Positions 49,801 to 58,691 are shown, counted from the stretch's first letter. The stretch: DNA of 64,000 nt from Pseudomonas sp. Irchel s3h17 (GCF_900187505.1 NZ_FYDL01000001.1:124001-188000); one strand, 5' to 3'. Translations and numbers: made by a program. Notes: generated by a model not told the origin, from the sequence alone.

Positions 49801-50014
49801 AATGCTGTTCAGTTAAAGACAGGGTTGCTAAACACATCCCCCGTGGCGAGGGAGCTTGCTCCCGCTGGGTTGCGCAGCAGCCCCAAAAACTATCGCCAAG
49901 TTCTTTCTGAAAGACCGCAATAGCTTTGTTGGGGGCGCTTCGCGCCCCAGCGGGAGCAAGCTCCCTCGCCACGGGTTTATCACTCGCTTCAAAGGTTTCT
50001 TGACTGAACAGCAT
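49801..50014. repeat. REP doublet with 15-17 base outer terminal inverted repeats (MITE-like element B)
   Basis: Inner REPs at 49842-49868 and 49946-49974 (both GAGGGAGCTTGCTCCC subtype). Outer termini ATGCTGTTCAGTTAAAGA (49802) and TCTTGACTGAACAGCAT (ending 50014) are inverted repeats with near-perfect match. Total about 214 bases, the same size and plan as element A at 14788. It fills most of the gap between arsR and the FMN reductase gene, ending 12 bases from that gene's stop. Confidence 0.85.
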
Positions 50015-50025
50015 GACTACCAGGG

Positions 50026-50583
50026 TCAGGCCTTTTTATGCTGCTCGACCCACTCGCCGTAGGCATTGATGAAACTCTGCAAGAACGGCTGCAGTTTCTC
50101 CGACAGCTTGCCCGACTCGTCGAAGGCCGAACCGGCATTGCTCAGGTAGGCCTCCGGCTGCTGCATGCATGGCACGTTGAGAAACACCATGGACTGGCGC
50201 AGATGGTGATTGGCACCGAAACCGCCGATGGCACCGGGCGATGCACTGATCACCGCACCCGGTTTGCCGCCCCAAGCGCTCTTGCCGTAAGGCCTGGAAC
50301 CGACGTCGATGGCATTCTTCAGCGGTGCCGGCACCGAGCGGTTGTACTCCGGGGTGACAAACAATACTGCATCGCAAGCACTGACTTGATCGCGGAAAGT
50401 ACTGTAGGCTGCCGGCGGTGTAACGTCGATGTCTTCGTTGTAGAGCGGCAGGTCGCCAATCTCGACGATTTTCATGTGAAGGTTTGCCGGCGCCAGTTCG
50501 ATCAGCGCCTGGGCAACCTTGCGGTTGATCGACTGTTTTCTCAAGCTGCCCACCAGGACAGCAACCGTATAGACCTTGCTCAT
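50026..50583 (-). CDS. NAD(P)H-dependent FMN reductase (ChrR/azoreductase-like flavoprotein)
   Basis: 185 aa flavodoxin-fold enzyme: GSLRKQSINRKVAQAL binds the FMN phosphate, LFVTPEYNRSVPAPLKNAID is the family signature, and SASPGAIGGFGANHHLRQ lines the active site. Such enzymes reduce quinones, chromate or azo dyes at the expense of NAD(P)H and limit oxidative stress. Despite lying near arsRB it is too short and lacks the extra region of ArsH. ATG 50583 has GGGAG upstream (reading the minus strand) at a normal distance. Confidence 0.9.
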   Translation of the reverse strand: MSKVYTVAVLVGSLRKQSINRKVAQALIELAPANLHMKIVEIGDLPLYNEDIDVTPPAAYSTFRDQVSACDAVLFVTPEYNRSVPAPLKNAIDVGSRPYGKSAWGGKPGAVISASPGAIGGFGANHHLRQSMVFLNVPCMQQPEAYLSNAGSAFDESGKLSEKLQPFLQSFINAYGEWVEQHKKA

Positions 50584-50767
50584 GGGAGACTCCCGACTAT
50601 CTCGCTAAAGGAGCCTGTAGTTATAGATGATCCAGCCGCCCTGCAACGACTCCAGATCATGGAATCAGGGCAAAACATTATTTTTTTCCCACGGGAAAAC
50701 TTACACCGCTTATCGACGGTCTATAGAGCCGCAAATTGAGTGACTTATCTCCAGAGGTTCTAAGCAG

Positions 50768-51004
50768 ATGGCAGCAGTACTCGTCGGACAATTCCATGCA
50801 AGAGACGCGCAAGGCCGTGTCTATTCCGTGCATGAGTTCCAGGAATCCACCCCGTCGGCAGAGGGCATCGAAGGCGCTGCGCCCGTGACCACTTACAAGC
50901 TGGCCATTGGCGACCGGGTCAACAAGCTCGATGACAATGAATTCCTGCTGGTGCAGTCCAATGTCACCCTCATCCGTGAACCTGAGCCCCGCGTTGCGTC
51001 ATAA
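50768..51004 (+). CDS. Small conserved-looking hypothetical protein
   Basis: 78 aa: MAAVLVGQFHARDAQGRVYSV, an acidic middle and TTYKLAIGDRVNKLDDNEFLL followed by a short strand. No signal peptide or membrane segment. The predicted strand-rich pattern suggests a small beta-barrel. GAGG ribosome site upstream, good codon usage. I do not recognise the family by number. It is preceded by an A/T-rich stretch at 50670-50740 that could be its promoter. Confidence 0.75.
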   Translation: MAAVLVGQFHARDAQGRVYSVHEFQESTPSAEGIEGAAPVTTYKLAIGDRVNKLDDNEFLLVQSNVTLIREPEPRVAS

Positions 51005-51092
51005 CCCGCCTTTATCCGCTGAAGTCACAGGCACGGACTTGGGTTAGGATTCAGCCAATGAATCCTTCACCTGCTGAACATGGACTTCACGC

Positions 51093-51986
51093 ATGCGTTT
51101 ACGTCATATCGAAGTGATCCAGGCGCTCCTGCAAACCGGCCATCTGGGCACCGCCGCCGAAATGCTGCAACTGCCGGTGGCCGAGGTCGAAGCGCTGTTG
51201 CGCGAGACCGAGGGGCAACTGGGCTTCATGCTGTTTGCCAGCGTGCGTGGACGTTTGCAGGCGACCCGCGAAGCCCGTGAGTTGCAGGTTCAGATTGCCC
51301 ACGTCTACGAAGCACTGGAACCGGTGCAACGCCTGGCCGACAGCCTCAAGCAGTACCAGGCCCCTCCCCTGCGGGTCATTGGCACCCCGCCCCTGGCCCA
51401 GCAGTTGCTACCCCAGGGCATTGCAAGCTTGCGGCGGCGCTTCCCGGAGGTGCCCTGCTCGCTGCTATGCCTGCCCACTCGCGAGATCGTCAAAAGCCTG
51501 CTGCTGCGTGAAAGCGATCTGGGGCTCAGCCTGCATGATCCCGAGCACGGGGACATTCAGTGCCAGGTCATTGCCCAGGGCAAGCTGCAACTCCTGGCGC
51601 CCCACGGCTGGCTGCAACCCCGGCAGAAATACATCAGCGTGCAAGACCTGGCCGGCCAGTCGATGGTCGGGCTGGAAGGCCACGATCCGCTCAGCGTGCT
51701 GTTCGAGAGCAAGTTGCAGGCATTGCGTCCGGCCCCGGTCGTCCATACACGGGTGCAGACCCACCAGATGATGCGCAGCATGGTCGAGGCCGGCGAAGGC
51801 CTGGCCGTTGTCGACCCCTTTACCGCCATCGGCGCCAGGGCTGGTGGCCTGGACGTGTGCCCGGTGTCACCGGCCGTGCCGATCAACCTCTACGCCCTGA
51901 CCCTGAACAACGTTGCGCCAACGCCGACGGTCGAAGCCTTGCTCGACATCCTCAAGGCACAAGCACAGGCGATGTTGGCGACCTGA
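51093..51986 (+). CDS. LysR-type transcriptional regulator
   Basis: 297 aa. The N-terminal winged helix is RLRHIEVIQALLQTGHLGTAAEML; the usual second-helix SQPALS motif is replaced by QLPVAEVEALL, which is atypical. The C-terminal substrate-binding domain reads PPLRVIGTPPLAQQLLPQGI to VEAGEGLAVVDPFTAIGA. The protein resembles amino-acid-responsive LysR regulators, and the neighbouring ldcA and GNAT genes suggest a lysine/arginine-related role, by inference. Its 3' end overlaps the convergent GNAT gene by 35 bases. Confidence 0.82.
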   Translation: MRLRHIEVIQALLQTGHLGTAAEMLQLPVAEVEALLRETEGQLGFMLFASVRGRLQATREARELQVQIAHVYEALEPVQRLADSLKQYQAPPLRVIGTPPLAQQLLPQGIASLRRRFPEVPCSLLCLPTREIVKSLLLRESDLGLSLHDPEHGDIQCQVIAQGKLQLLAPHGWLQPRQKYISVQDLAGQSMVGLEGHDPLSVLFESKLQALRPAPVVHTRVQTHQMMRSMVEAGEGLAVVDPFTAIGARAGGLDVCPVSPAVPINLYALTLNNVAPTPTVEALLDILKAQAQAMLAT

Positions 51987-52566
51987 CCGGGTGTTCCAGC
52001 GGGTTGTCAAAGACCCGGTACCAGAACAAGGCCACTTCGGCCGTCTGCGGGTCGATCCCGCGATAACGCAGGTGGTCGATGCCGCCGATCACGTAGCCGC
52101 AGCGCTCATAGAGCCGGCAGGCGCCCAGGTTGTTGTTCTGGGTTTCCAGCATGATGCCCGGCAGCTTCTTCTTGCGGCTCCAGAACTGCGCAACGTCCAG
52201 CAGTGCCTTGGCCACCCCGTGACGCCGCGCTGGAGCGTGCACCGCCAGCTCGTCGATGTGGGCAAAACCATTCCAGTTGGTACTGACCACGACGTGCCCC
52301 ACCGGAAAATCATCCAGGAAGGCCATGAAAATCGCGCTGTCCACTCCATCGCGGTAGCTGGCGAACTCCTCCGGGTCGATGCCGTAGCATTTGCGATAAG
52401 GCGTAATGGGCTGCAACGGCCACTCGCTCACCGGCGTGTCGATCCGCGCGGCGGCATAGGCCCTGACTTCAAAGCTGAAGTCACTGCACCAGACGTACTC
52501 CGCAAAACCTTCGTCGGCGACACGCACGGCCAGGCCCGGGTACTTGGGATTGATCACCGGCTGCAT
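51952..52566 (-). CDS. GNAT-family N-acetyltransferase
   Basis: 204 aa. The acetyl-CoA-binding core shows ELAVHAPARRHGVAKALLDVA (V-R-x-x-G-x-A loop as RRHGVA), then GIMLETQNNNLGACRLYERCGYVIGG, the typical motif B. An N-terminal extension of about 75 residues (FEVRAYAAARIDTPVSEW...) precedes it. It starts 14 bases after the ldcA stop, so it is cotranscribed with the decarboxylase; the substrate could be a lysine-derived amine such as cadaverine, but this is only suggested by position. The start at 52566 has GAGG ahead. Confidence 0.85.
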   Translation of the reverse strand: MQPVINPKYPGLAVRVADEGFAEYVWCSDFSFEVRAYAAARIDTPVSEWPLQPITPYRKCYGIDPEEFASYRDGVDSAIFMAFLDDFPVGHVVVSTNWNGFAHIDELAVHAPARRHGVAKALLDVAQFWSRKKKLPGIMLETQNNNLGACRLYERCGYVIGGIDHLRYRGIDPQTAEVALFWYRVFDNPLEHPVRSPTSPVLVP

Positions 52567-52580
52567 ACTGGGAAACGTCC

Positions 52581-54836
52581 TCAAATCTTGATGCAATCGA
52601 CGGTGTACTGCCGCCCATTGCCCTCGTCTTCATGTTGCAGGCCATGCACATCGGCAACGAACCCCGGGAAACTGCTGTCGAACGTGCGGGCAAATGCCAG
52701 GTAATCGATGATCGAGCGGGTCGCTTCGGTGAACCGCTCCCCGGGCATGATCAACGGGATGCCCGGCGGGTATGGCACCAGCATCACCGCCGCGATCCGG
52801 CCCTGCAAGTGATCGATGGACACCGCCTCGACCTCGCCACGCACCAGTTGATCATAGGCGTCGGCCGGTTTCAGGGCGATCTCGGGCAACACGGTGTACA
52901 TGCGCTTGAGGTGCTTGGCCGTGGCATTGCTGCGATAGCAGGCGTGCAGTTGGTCGCACAAATCCCGCAGGCCCATGCCCTGATACCGGGCCAGGTCGCG
53001 CTGAGCCACACAGGGCAGGCAGGTGGCCAGGCTGATGTTGGCGTCGTAGCTGCGCTTGAACTCCAGCAGTTCGGTGAGCAAGGTACTCCATTTGCCCTTG
53101 GTGATGCCCATGGAAAACAGCACCAGGAACGAATACAGGCCGGTCTTCTCCACCACCAGCCCGCGCTCCCAGAGGAACTTGCTGACCACCGCGGCCGGTA
53201 TCCCGCGCTCGCTCAGCGCCCCTCCCGCGGTCAGGCCTGGCATGACCAGGGTCACCTTGATCGGGTCCAGCAACACGTAATCTTCGGCGATGTCGCCAAA
53301 ACCGTGCCAGTCGGCTTCAGGCCCCAACAGCCAGTCGGCGGTGCTTACCTGGTCGATGCCTTCCACCAACGGTGGCTGCCAGATCGAGAACCACCAGTCG
53401 TCGGCGGCGATGTGCTGCCGCAGATTGGCCAGCGCACGGCGAAAACTCAGGGCTTCGTCGAACATTTCCTGCAGCAGCGAACGCCCCGCCGGACCTTCCA
53501 TCATCGCCGACGCCACGTCCAGCGAGGCAATGATGCTGTACTGCGGCGAGGTCGAGATGTGCATCATGAAGGCTTCATTGAAGCGGTCGCGGTCCAGTTG
53601 CCGCGCCCCACCGTCCTGCACATGAATCATCGACGCCTGGCTGAAGGCCGCCAGCAGCTTGTGGGTGGAATGGGTGGTGAACACCAGCGGGCTGTCGGCC
53701 GAGCGCGAGGTGCCCATGCCGTAACGCCCGGCGAAGAACTCGTGAAAGGCCGCATAGGCGTACCAGGCTTCGTCGAAGTGCAGGACCTCGACACTGTTGC
53801 CCAGGGTTTGCTTGATCAGTTCGGCGTTGTAGCAGAGGCCGTCGTAGGTCGAGTTGGTGACCACCGCCAGTTTCACTTTCGCGGGACGACCCTGGGTCAG
53901 CGGGCTGGCATCGATCTTGGCCTGGATCGACTCGGGACTGAACTCACTCAAGGGGATTGGCCCAATGATCCCCAGCTCATTGCGTTCCGGGCACAGGTAC
54001 AGGGGAATCGCCCCGGTCATGATGATCGAATGCAGCACGGACTTGTGGCAGTTGCGGTCCACCAGCACCAGGTCGTCCCGGGCCACCATCGCCTGCCAGA
54101 CGATCTTGTTGGCGGTCGAGGTGCCATTGATCACGAAAAACGTATGATCGGCGCCGAAATTGCGCGCCGCACGGGCTTCCGCTTCCGCCAGCGGTCCGGT
54201 GTGGTCCAGCAGTGAGCCGAGCTCGGGCACCGACACCGACAAGTCCGAGCGCAAGGTGTTCTCGCCAAAGAACTGGTGAAACGCCTGCCCCACCGGGCTC
54301 TTGTGATAGGCCACGCCACCACCGTGCCCCGGGGTGTGCCAGGAATAGTTGGAGTCGGCGGTGTGTTGCACCAGCGCCTTGAAAAATGGCGGCAACAGGC
54401 CATCGAGGTAGTTGCGCGCCGCCCGCGCCACCTGGCGCGCGAGAAACGGCACGGTGTCTTCGAACAGGTAGAGAATGCCGCGCAACTGGTTCAGTTCGCT
54501 CATGGCATCGGCCGGGGCGTTTTCCAGCGTGACCTGCTCGCCCAGGGCAAAGATCGGCAGATGGGGCGCGCGCAGGCGGGCCAGGCGAATCAGCTCGACC
54601 ATGTTCTGCAGCAGGTGGGTATTTTCCCCGGCACCCTCGGCGGCGATCAGCATGCACGCCAGGCCATGGTGGGTAGAGGCAACCAGGCGCCCTTCGGCGT
54701 AATCGACGGCCGAGAAGATACTGAAACCTTCCTGTTCCAGCTCCCTGGCGATGCCGCGCACGCGGTCACCGGCTACCGTATCGGCCTTGATGTCGCGGTG
54801 GACAATCAGGATGGGAAACTTCAAGTCTTTATACAT
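52581..54836 (-). CDS. ldcA: Lysine decarboxylase LdcA (Orn/Lys/Arg decarboxylase family)
   Basis: 751 aa PLP enzyme. N-terminal wing domain (FPILIVHRDIKADTV), core with FFVINGTSTANKIVWQ and FDEAWYAYAAFHEF, PLP lysine K393 in THSTHKLLAAFSQ, and the C-terminal domain. The length equals that of P. aeruginosa LdcA as I recall, which makes cadaverine from lysine and is arginine-responsive. Arginine decarboxylase remains possible from sequence alone. The GNAT gene follows, and dnaQ lies upstream across a REPIN. Confidence 0.88.
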   Translation of the reverse strand: MYKDLKFPILIVHRDIKADTVAGDRVRGIARELEQEGFSIFSAVDYAEGRLVASTHHGLACMLIAAEGAGENTHLLQNMVELIRLARLRAPHLPIFALGEQVTLENAPADAMSELNQLRGILYLFEDTVPFLARQVARAARNYLDGLLPPFFKALVQHTADSNYSWHTPGHGGGVAYHKSPVGQAFHQFFGENTLRSDLSVSVPELGSLLDHTGPLAEAEARAARNFGADHTFFVINGTSTANKIVWQAMVARDDLVLVDRNCHKSVLHSIIMTGAIPLYLCPERNELGIIGPIPLSEFSPESIQAKIDASPLTQGRPAKVKLAVVTNSTYDGLCYNAELIKQTLGNSVEVLHFDEAWYAYAAFHEFFAGRYGMGTSRSADSPLVFTTHSTHKLLAAFSQASMIHVQDGGARQLDRDRFNEAFMMHISTSPQYSIIASLDVASAMMEGPAGRSLLQEMFDEALSFRRALANLRQHIAADDWWFSIWQPPLVEGIDQVSTADWLLGPEADWHGFGDIAEDYVLLDPIKVTLVMPGLTAGGALSERGIPAAVVSKFLWERGLVVEKTGLYSFLVLFSMGITKGKWSTLLTELLEFKRSYDANISLATCLPCVAQRDLARYQGMGLRDLCDQLHACYRSNATAKHLKRMYTVLPEIALKPADAYDQLVRGEVEAVSIDHLQGRIAAVMLVPYPPGIPLIMPGERFTEATRSIIDYLAFARTFDSSFPGFVADVHGLQHEDEGNGRQYTVDCIKI

Positions 54837-54946
54837 GGGGGCTCAGCGTCCTGAGACGGCAGACCATGGGCTGCCAATACACTCAGGGTAGAGGGTGGAG
54901 GCTGATGTGGCGAGTGAATGCTCCGAAACAGGGCAACCACCCCACT

Positions 54947-55088
54947 GTGGCGAGGCCGCTTGCTCCCGCTGGGGTGCGCAGCGCCCCTGAAATCAGCCAC
55001 CGCGGGGGTTCGGATGGAATGCAATTGCCGGATTACGACCGCTTCGCCCGAGCGCGGACCGGCCGGCGGGAGCAAGCTCCCTCGCCAC
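54947..55088. repeat. REPIN between ldcA and dnaQ
   Basis: Left REP 54947-54975 (GTGGCGAGGCCGCTTGCTCC, with the stem partly broken) and inverted right REP 55064-55088. A fragment of another REP (GTGGCGAGTGAATGCTCC) sits just before it at 54907. The repeat fills most of the 281-base gap between dnaQ's stop and ldcA's start, leaving about 110 bases for an ldcA promoter. Confidence 0.75.
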
Positions 55089-55117
55089 GACAACCCGCTC
55101 GATTCACCGTCTGCCGG

Positions 55118-55876
55118 TTAGCCTTGCACCTTGGCCTCGGCCAACTGGGTCCACAGCGCGGGGGCTCCGGCGGACTTGGCGATGATTGCCAGGCGCACCT
55201 CATGCGCGGCCAGTTCCGCTTCGCTGGCGCGAATGATTCGCGCCGGCGTGCGATCGGTCGGCAGGCGACGGATTTCACTGGCCTGGCTGCCCGAGCCCTC
55301 ACCGGAACCATTGCCGTCAGACGCATTACCGGCCAGGGACAGGCTGGTCTGGCCGCCGGTCATGGTCAGGTAAACGTCGGCGAGGATCTCGGAGTCGAGC
55401 AAGGCGCCGTGCAGTTCACGACCGGAGTTGTCGACACCATAGCGTTTGCACAAGGCGTCGAGGCTGTTGCGCTGCCCCGGGTGACGCTCACGGGCCATCA
55501 TCAGGGTGTCGAGGATCGAGCAATGCTGGGTGATGTCCGCCCGGTCCTGCTGGCCCATCAGCGCGAATTCGTTGTTGATGAAGCCAACGTCGAACGCCGC
55601 GTTATGGATGATCAGCTGCGCGCCCTTGATGAACTCGAAGAATTCATCGGCCACTTCAGCGAAACGCGGCTTGCCCACCAGGAACTCGTTGGTGATGCCG
55701 TGGACGCCAATCGCGCCCTCGTCACTTTCCCGGTCGGGCTGCAAGTAAACGTGGAAATGCCGGCCCGTCAGGCGTCGACCGATCAACTCGACGCAACCGA
55801 TCTCGATGATCCGGTGGCTGTCGGTCACCGGCATGCCGGTGGTTTCGGTGTCGAGCACCACCATCCTCTGAGCCAT
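55118..55876 (-). CDS. dnaQ: DNA polymerase III epsilon subunit (3'-5' proofreading exonuclease)
   Basis: 252 aa DEDDh exonuclease: VVLDTETTGM (Exo I, Asp and Glu), LIIHNAAFDVGFINNEF (Exo II) and LHGALLDSEILADVY (Exo III His...Asp). A C-terminal segment would bind the alpha subunit. GAGGGG lies before the ATG at 55876. rnhA, the usual neighbour upstream of dnaQ in Pseudomonas, is not present; instead the upstream side is the tandem repeat array and the ben genes. Confidence 0.95.
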   Translation of the reverse strand: MAQRMVVLDTETTGMPVTDSHRIIEIGCVELIGRRLTGRHFHVYLQPDRESDEGAIGVHGITNEFLVGKPRFAEVADEFFEFIKGAQLIIHNAAFDVGFINNEFALMGQQDRADITQHCSILDTLMMARERHPGQRNSLDALCKRYGVDNSGRELHGALLDSEILADVYLTMTGGQTSLSLAGNASDGNGSGEGSGSQASEIRRLPTDRTPARIIRASEAELAAHEVRLAIIAKSAGAPALWTQLAEAKVQG

Positions 55877-55883
55877 CTTCGTT

Positions 55884-56878
55884 CAACCCCTCTTCGTGCC
55901 GTTTCGCATAGGGGCGCGATCTTAACACAGGCCGCCAAACCTGACGTGAACGCCGCCCCGTGGCGAGTGAGCTTGCTCACGCTGGGCTGCATAGCAGCCC
56001 TAAAACCGGACACCGGGTTCTATCTGAATCCCCGCAATCGCCCTGTCGGGGGCGCTTCGCACCCCAGCGCGAGCAAGCTCGCTCGCCACCGGGCATTTGT
56101 CAGGCTTCACCAACCCGGTGATGTAGGCCTCTGCTGTCAACCCCTCTTCGTGCCGTTTTGCATTCGGCGGCGATCTCAACACAGGCCGCTAAACCTGACG
56201 TGAACGCCGCCCCGTGGCGAGTGAGCTTGCTCACGCTGGGCTGCATAGCAGCCCTAAAACCAGTCACCGGGCTCTATCTGAAACCCTGCAACCGTCCTGT
56301 AGGGGCGCTTCGCACCCCAGCGCGAGCAAGCTCGCTCGCCACAGAGCATTTGTCAGGCTTCACCAACCCGGTGATGTAGGCCTCTGCTGTCAACCCCTCT
56401 TCGTGCCGTTTTGCATTCGGCGGCGATCTCAACACAGGCCGCCAAACCTGACGTGAACGCCGCCCCGTGGCGAGTGAGCTTGCTCACGCTGGGCTGCATA
56501 GCAGCCCTAAAACCAGTCACCGGGCTCTATCTGAAACCCTGCAACCGTCCTGTAGGGGCGCTTCGCACCCCAGCGCGAGCAAGCTCGCTCGCCACCGGGC
56601 ATTTGTCAGGCATCACCAACCCGGTGATGTAGGCCTCTGCTGTCAACCCCTCTTCGTGCCGTTTTGCATTCGGCGGCGATCTCAACACAGGCCGCCAAAC
56701 CTGACGTGAACGCCGCCCCGTGGCGAGTGAGCTTGCTCACGCTGGGCTGCATAGCAGCCCAAAAACCAGTCACCGGGCTCTATCTAAAACTCTGCAATCA
56801 TCCGGTCGGGGGCGCTTCGCACCCCAGCGTGAGCAAGCTCGCTCGCCACCGGGCATATGTCAGGCATCCCCGGCCGGC
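55884..56878. repeat. Tandem array of a 253-bp unit carrying REP pairs (about four copies)
   Basis: The motif CCTGACGTGAACGCCGCCCC recurs at 55940, 56194, 56447 and 56700 (steps 254, 253, 253). Each unit holds one inverted REP pair (GTGGCGAGTGAGCTTGCTCA... and its right partner). It then has a stretch almost identical to the 3' end of benD (CACCAACCCGGTGATGTAGG against CACCAGCCCGGTGATGTAGG at about 56909) and a stretch equal to the dnaQ upstream region (CAACCCCTCTTCGTGCCGTT). The fourth copy runs into the true benD end. Units differ by few bases, so the amplification is recent. Short open frames inside are by-products of the repeats. Confidence 0.92.
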
Positions 56879-57652
56879 TCAGCCCTGGTCGCCGCCGCCG
56901 ACCGGCATCACCAGCCCGGTGATGTAGGCTGCGTCGTCCGAGGCCAGGAACAGGATCGCCCCGACTTGCTCATCGAGGGTGCCGTAGCGCTTCATCAGCG
57001 TGCTGTCGACGGTCTGGTCGACAATCTGCTGGTACCACACTTTCTCCTGCGGGCTCTGCTCGGCACTGTTGCGCGGAATCCGCCGGGGGGGTGCTTCAGT
57101 GCCGCCGGGCGCCGTGGCATTGACCCGCACCCCGCGCTCGGCGGTTTCGAACGCCAGGCACGCCGTCAGCGCATTGACCCCACCCTTGGCCGCGCCATAT
57201 GGCACGCGGTTGATGCTGCGGGTGGCAATCGAGGAGACATTGACGATGGCACCGCTGCCCTGCTCCAGCATGTACGGCAGCGCGGCATGGCAGCACCACA
57301 GCGTGGGGAACAGCGATCGGCGGACTTCGGCTTCGATCTGCTGCGCCTCATAGTGTTCGAACGGCTTGGCCCAAATGGTCCCGCCGACGTTGTTGACCAG
57401 GATGTCCAGACGGCCGAAACGCTCGATGGCCGCCTGCATCACCCGGTTGCACTCGGCGAACTGCTCGAGGTCGGCGGTCAGGGTCAACACTTCATGGTGC
57501 TGGCCCAGTTGTTCCTGCAGCTCGAACACCAGTTCGGAACGGTCGACCAGCACCAGTCGCGCGCCCTCGGCCGCCATGCGCTCGGCAACCCGGCGCCCGA
57601 TGCCTTGGGCTGCACCGGTGATCAGCGCGACTTTTTCGTGAAACCTGTTCAT
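56879..57652 (-). CDS. benD: Benzoate diol dehydrogenase BenD
   Basis: 257 aa SDR that oxidises and decarboxylates the cis-diol of benzoate (1,6-dihydroxycyclohexa-2,4-diene-1-carboxylate) to catechol. TGAAQGIG cofactor motif (residues 13-20), NNVGG, active Ser in VNVSSIATRSI, YGAAKGGVN (YxxxK), and YITGLVMPVGGG at the end. VLVDRS after strand two has the Asp expected for NAD use. The IWAKPFEHY and TEAPPRRIPRN segments are typical of BenD. It starts 15 bases after the benC stop and is last in benABCD; no benK, benE or benF follows. Confidence 0.93.
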   Translation of the reverse strand: MNRFHEKVALITGAAQGIGRRVAERMAAEGARLVLVDRSELVFELQEQLGQHHEVLTLTADLEQFAECNRVMQAAIERFGRLDILVNNVGGTIWAKPFEHYEAQQIEAEVRRSLFPTLWCCHAALPYMLEQGSGAIVNVSSIATRSINRVPYGAAKGGVNALTACLAFETAERGVRVNATAPGGTEAPPRRIPRNSAEQSPQEKVWYQQIVDQTVDSTLMKRYGTLDEQVGAILFLASDDAAYITGLVMPVGGGDQG

Positions 57653-57667
57653 GCCGATCTCCTGTGC

Positions 57668-58681
57668 CTATGCCGCGCTGGCGGCGAATTTTTCGTAGTA
57701 GAAGTTTTTCGGGGCAATGTCCTGCTCCCGGATGTACTGGCTGACCGCCTCGACCATCGGCGGCGGGCCGCAGAGGTAGACGTCGACGTCGCCGTCGTTC
57801 AAGTGGCGGGGCTCGATGTGCTGGGTCACGTAGCCCTTGAGCGGGTGGACGCTCTGCGGGTTGGCCACGCAGGCACTGAAGCTGAAGTTGGGGATCCGCG
57901 CCGCAAAGCCTTGCAGACGGTCCAGTTCCACCAGGTCGAAGTCGTTGGTCACGCCATAGATCAGGTGCAAAGGATGCGCGCTGCCCTGATCGGCGATTTT
58001 CTCCAGCATCGCGGTGAACGGCGCCAGCCCGGTGCCGCCAGCCAGCAGCAGCAAGGGGCGCTGAATGTCCCGCAGGTAAAAGCTGCCCAAGGGTCCGGCC
58101 AGGCTCATGCTGTCGCCCGCCTTGGCGATACCGGTGAGAAAACTGCTCATCAGGCCGCCGGGGACGTTGCGGATCAGGAAGCTGACCTCGCCGTCACGCT
58201 GCAACGAGCTGAACGAATAGGCGCGTGTCTGCTCGCTGCCGGGAATGCCCAGGTTGACGTACTGCCCCGGCAGAAAGGCCAGCTTGCTCAAGGCCTCGCC
58301 CTTGATCGACAGCGCGATGGTGCTGTCCGACAACTGGCGCACCTGGCTGATCGCCGCGCTGTAGCTGGCCTGCTGGGTCCGGCACACGTCCGAAGACGCC
58401 GGCACCCGTATCACGCAATCGCTGAGGGCGCGCATCTGGCAGGTCAGCACAAAGCCGGCGTCGGCCTCGTCGCTGCTCAGGGCGTCCTCGATGTACTCCT
58501 CGCCCAACTCGTAACGGCCGGCTTCGGCAAAGCATTTGCAGGTGCCGCACGCGCCGTCGCGGCAATCCAGGGGGATGTTGATGCCCTGGCGGTACGCCGC
58601 ATCGGCCACGGTCTCACCGGGATTGGCGTCAACGAACCGGGTGACGCCGTCTTCAAAATTCAGTGCAATGGAATGAGCCAT
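57668..58681 (-). CDS. benC: Benzoate 1,2-dioxygenase electron transfer component BenC
   Basis: 337 aa NADH:ferredoxin-type reductase. An N-terminal plant-type 2Fe-2S domain (C40, C45, C48 in LDCRDGACGTCKC and C81 in VLTCQ) is joined to an FAD domain (RAYSFSS) and an NAD domain (LLLAGGTGLAPFTAMLE). It moves electrons from NADH to the BenAB oxygenase. The start at 58681 (MAHSIALNFEDG) is 10 bases after the benB stop; an upstream ATG at 58708 overlaps benB. Confidence 0.95.
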   Translation of the reverse strand: MAHSIALNFEDGVTRFVDANPGETVADAAYRQGINIPLDCRDGACGTCKCFAEAGRYELGEEYIEDALSSDEADAGFVLTCQMRALSDCVIRVPASSDVCRTQQASYSAAISQVRQLSDSTIALSIKGEALSKLAFLPGQYVNLGIPGSEQTRAYSFSSLQRDGEVSFLIRNVPGGLMSSFLTGIAKAGDSMSLAGPLGSFYLRDIQRPLLLLAGGTGLAPFTAMLEKIADQGSAHPLHLIYGVTNDFDLVELDRLQGFAARIPNFSFSACVANPQSVHPLKGYVTQHIEPRHLNDGDVDVYLCGPPPMVEAVSQYIREQDIAPKNFYYEKFAASAA

Positions 58682-58691
58682 GGCGAGCGCC

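Noticed and set aside
50026..50583. ArsH as part of the ars operon
   Set aside because: The protein is 185 aa and matches the short FMN reductase group; ArsH is longer and has an extra N-terminal region. A repeat element also separates it from arsR.
55884..56878. CRISPR array or repeat protein gene
   Set aside because: The unit is 253 bp with no short repeat/unique spacer pattern, and units are nearly identical along their whole length. The 73-80 codon frames inside simply read through the REP palindromes and share no ribosome sites.
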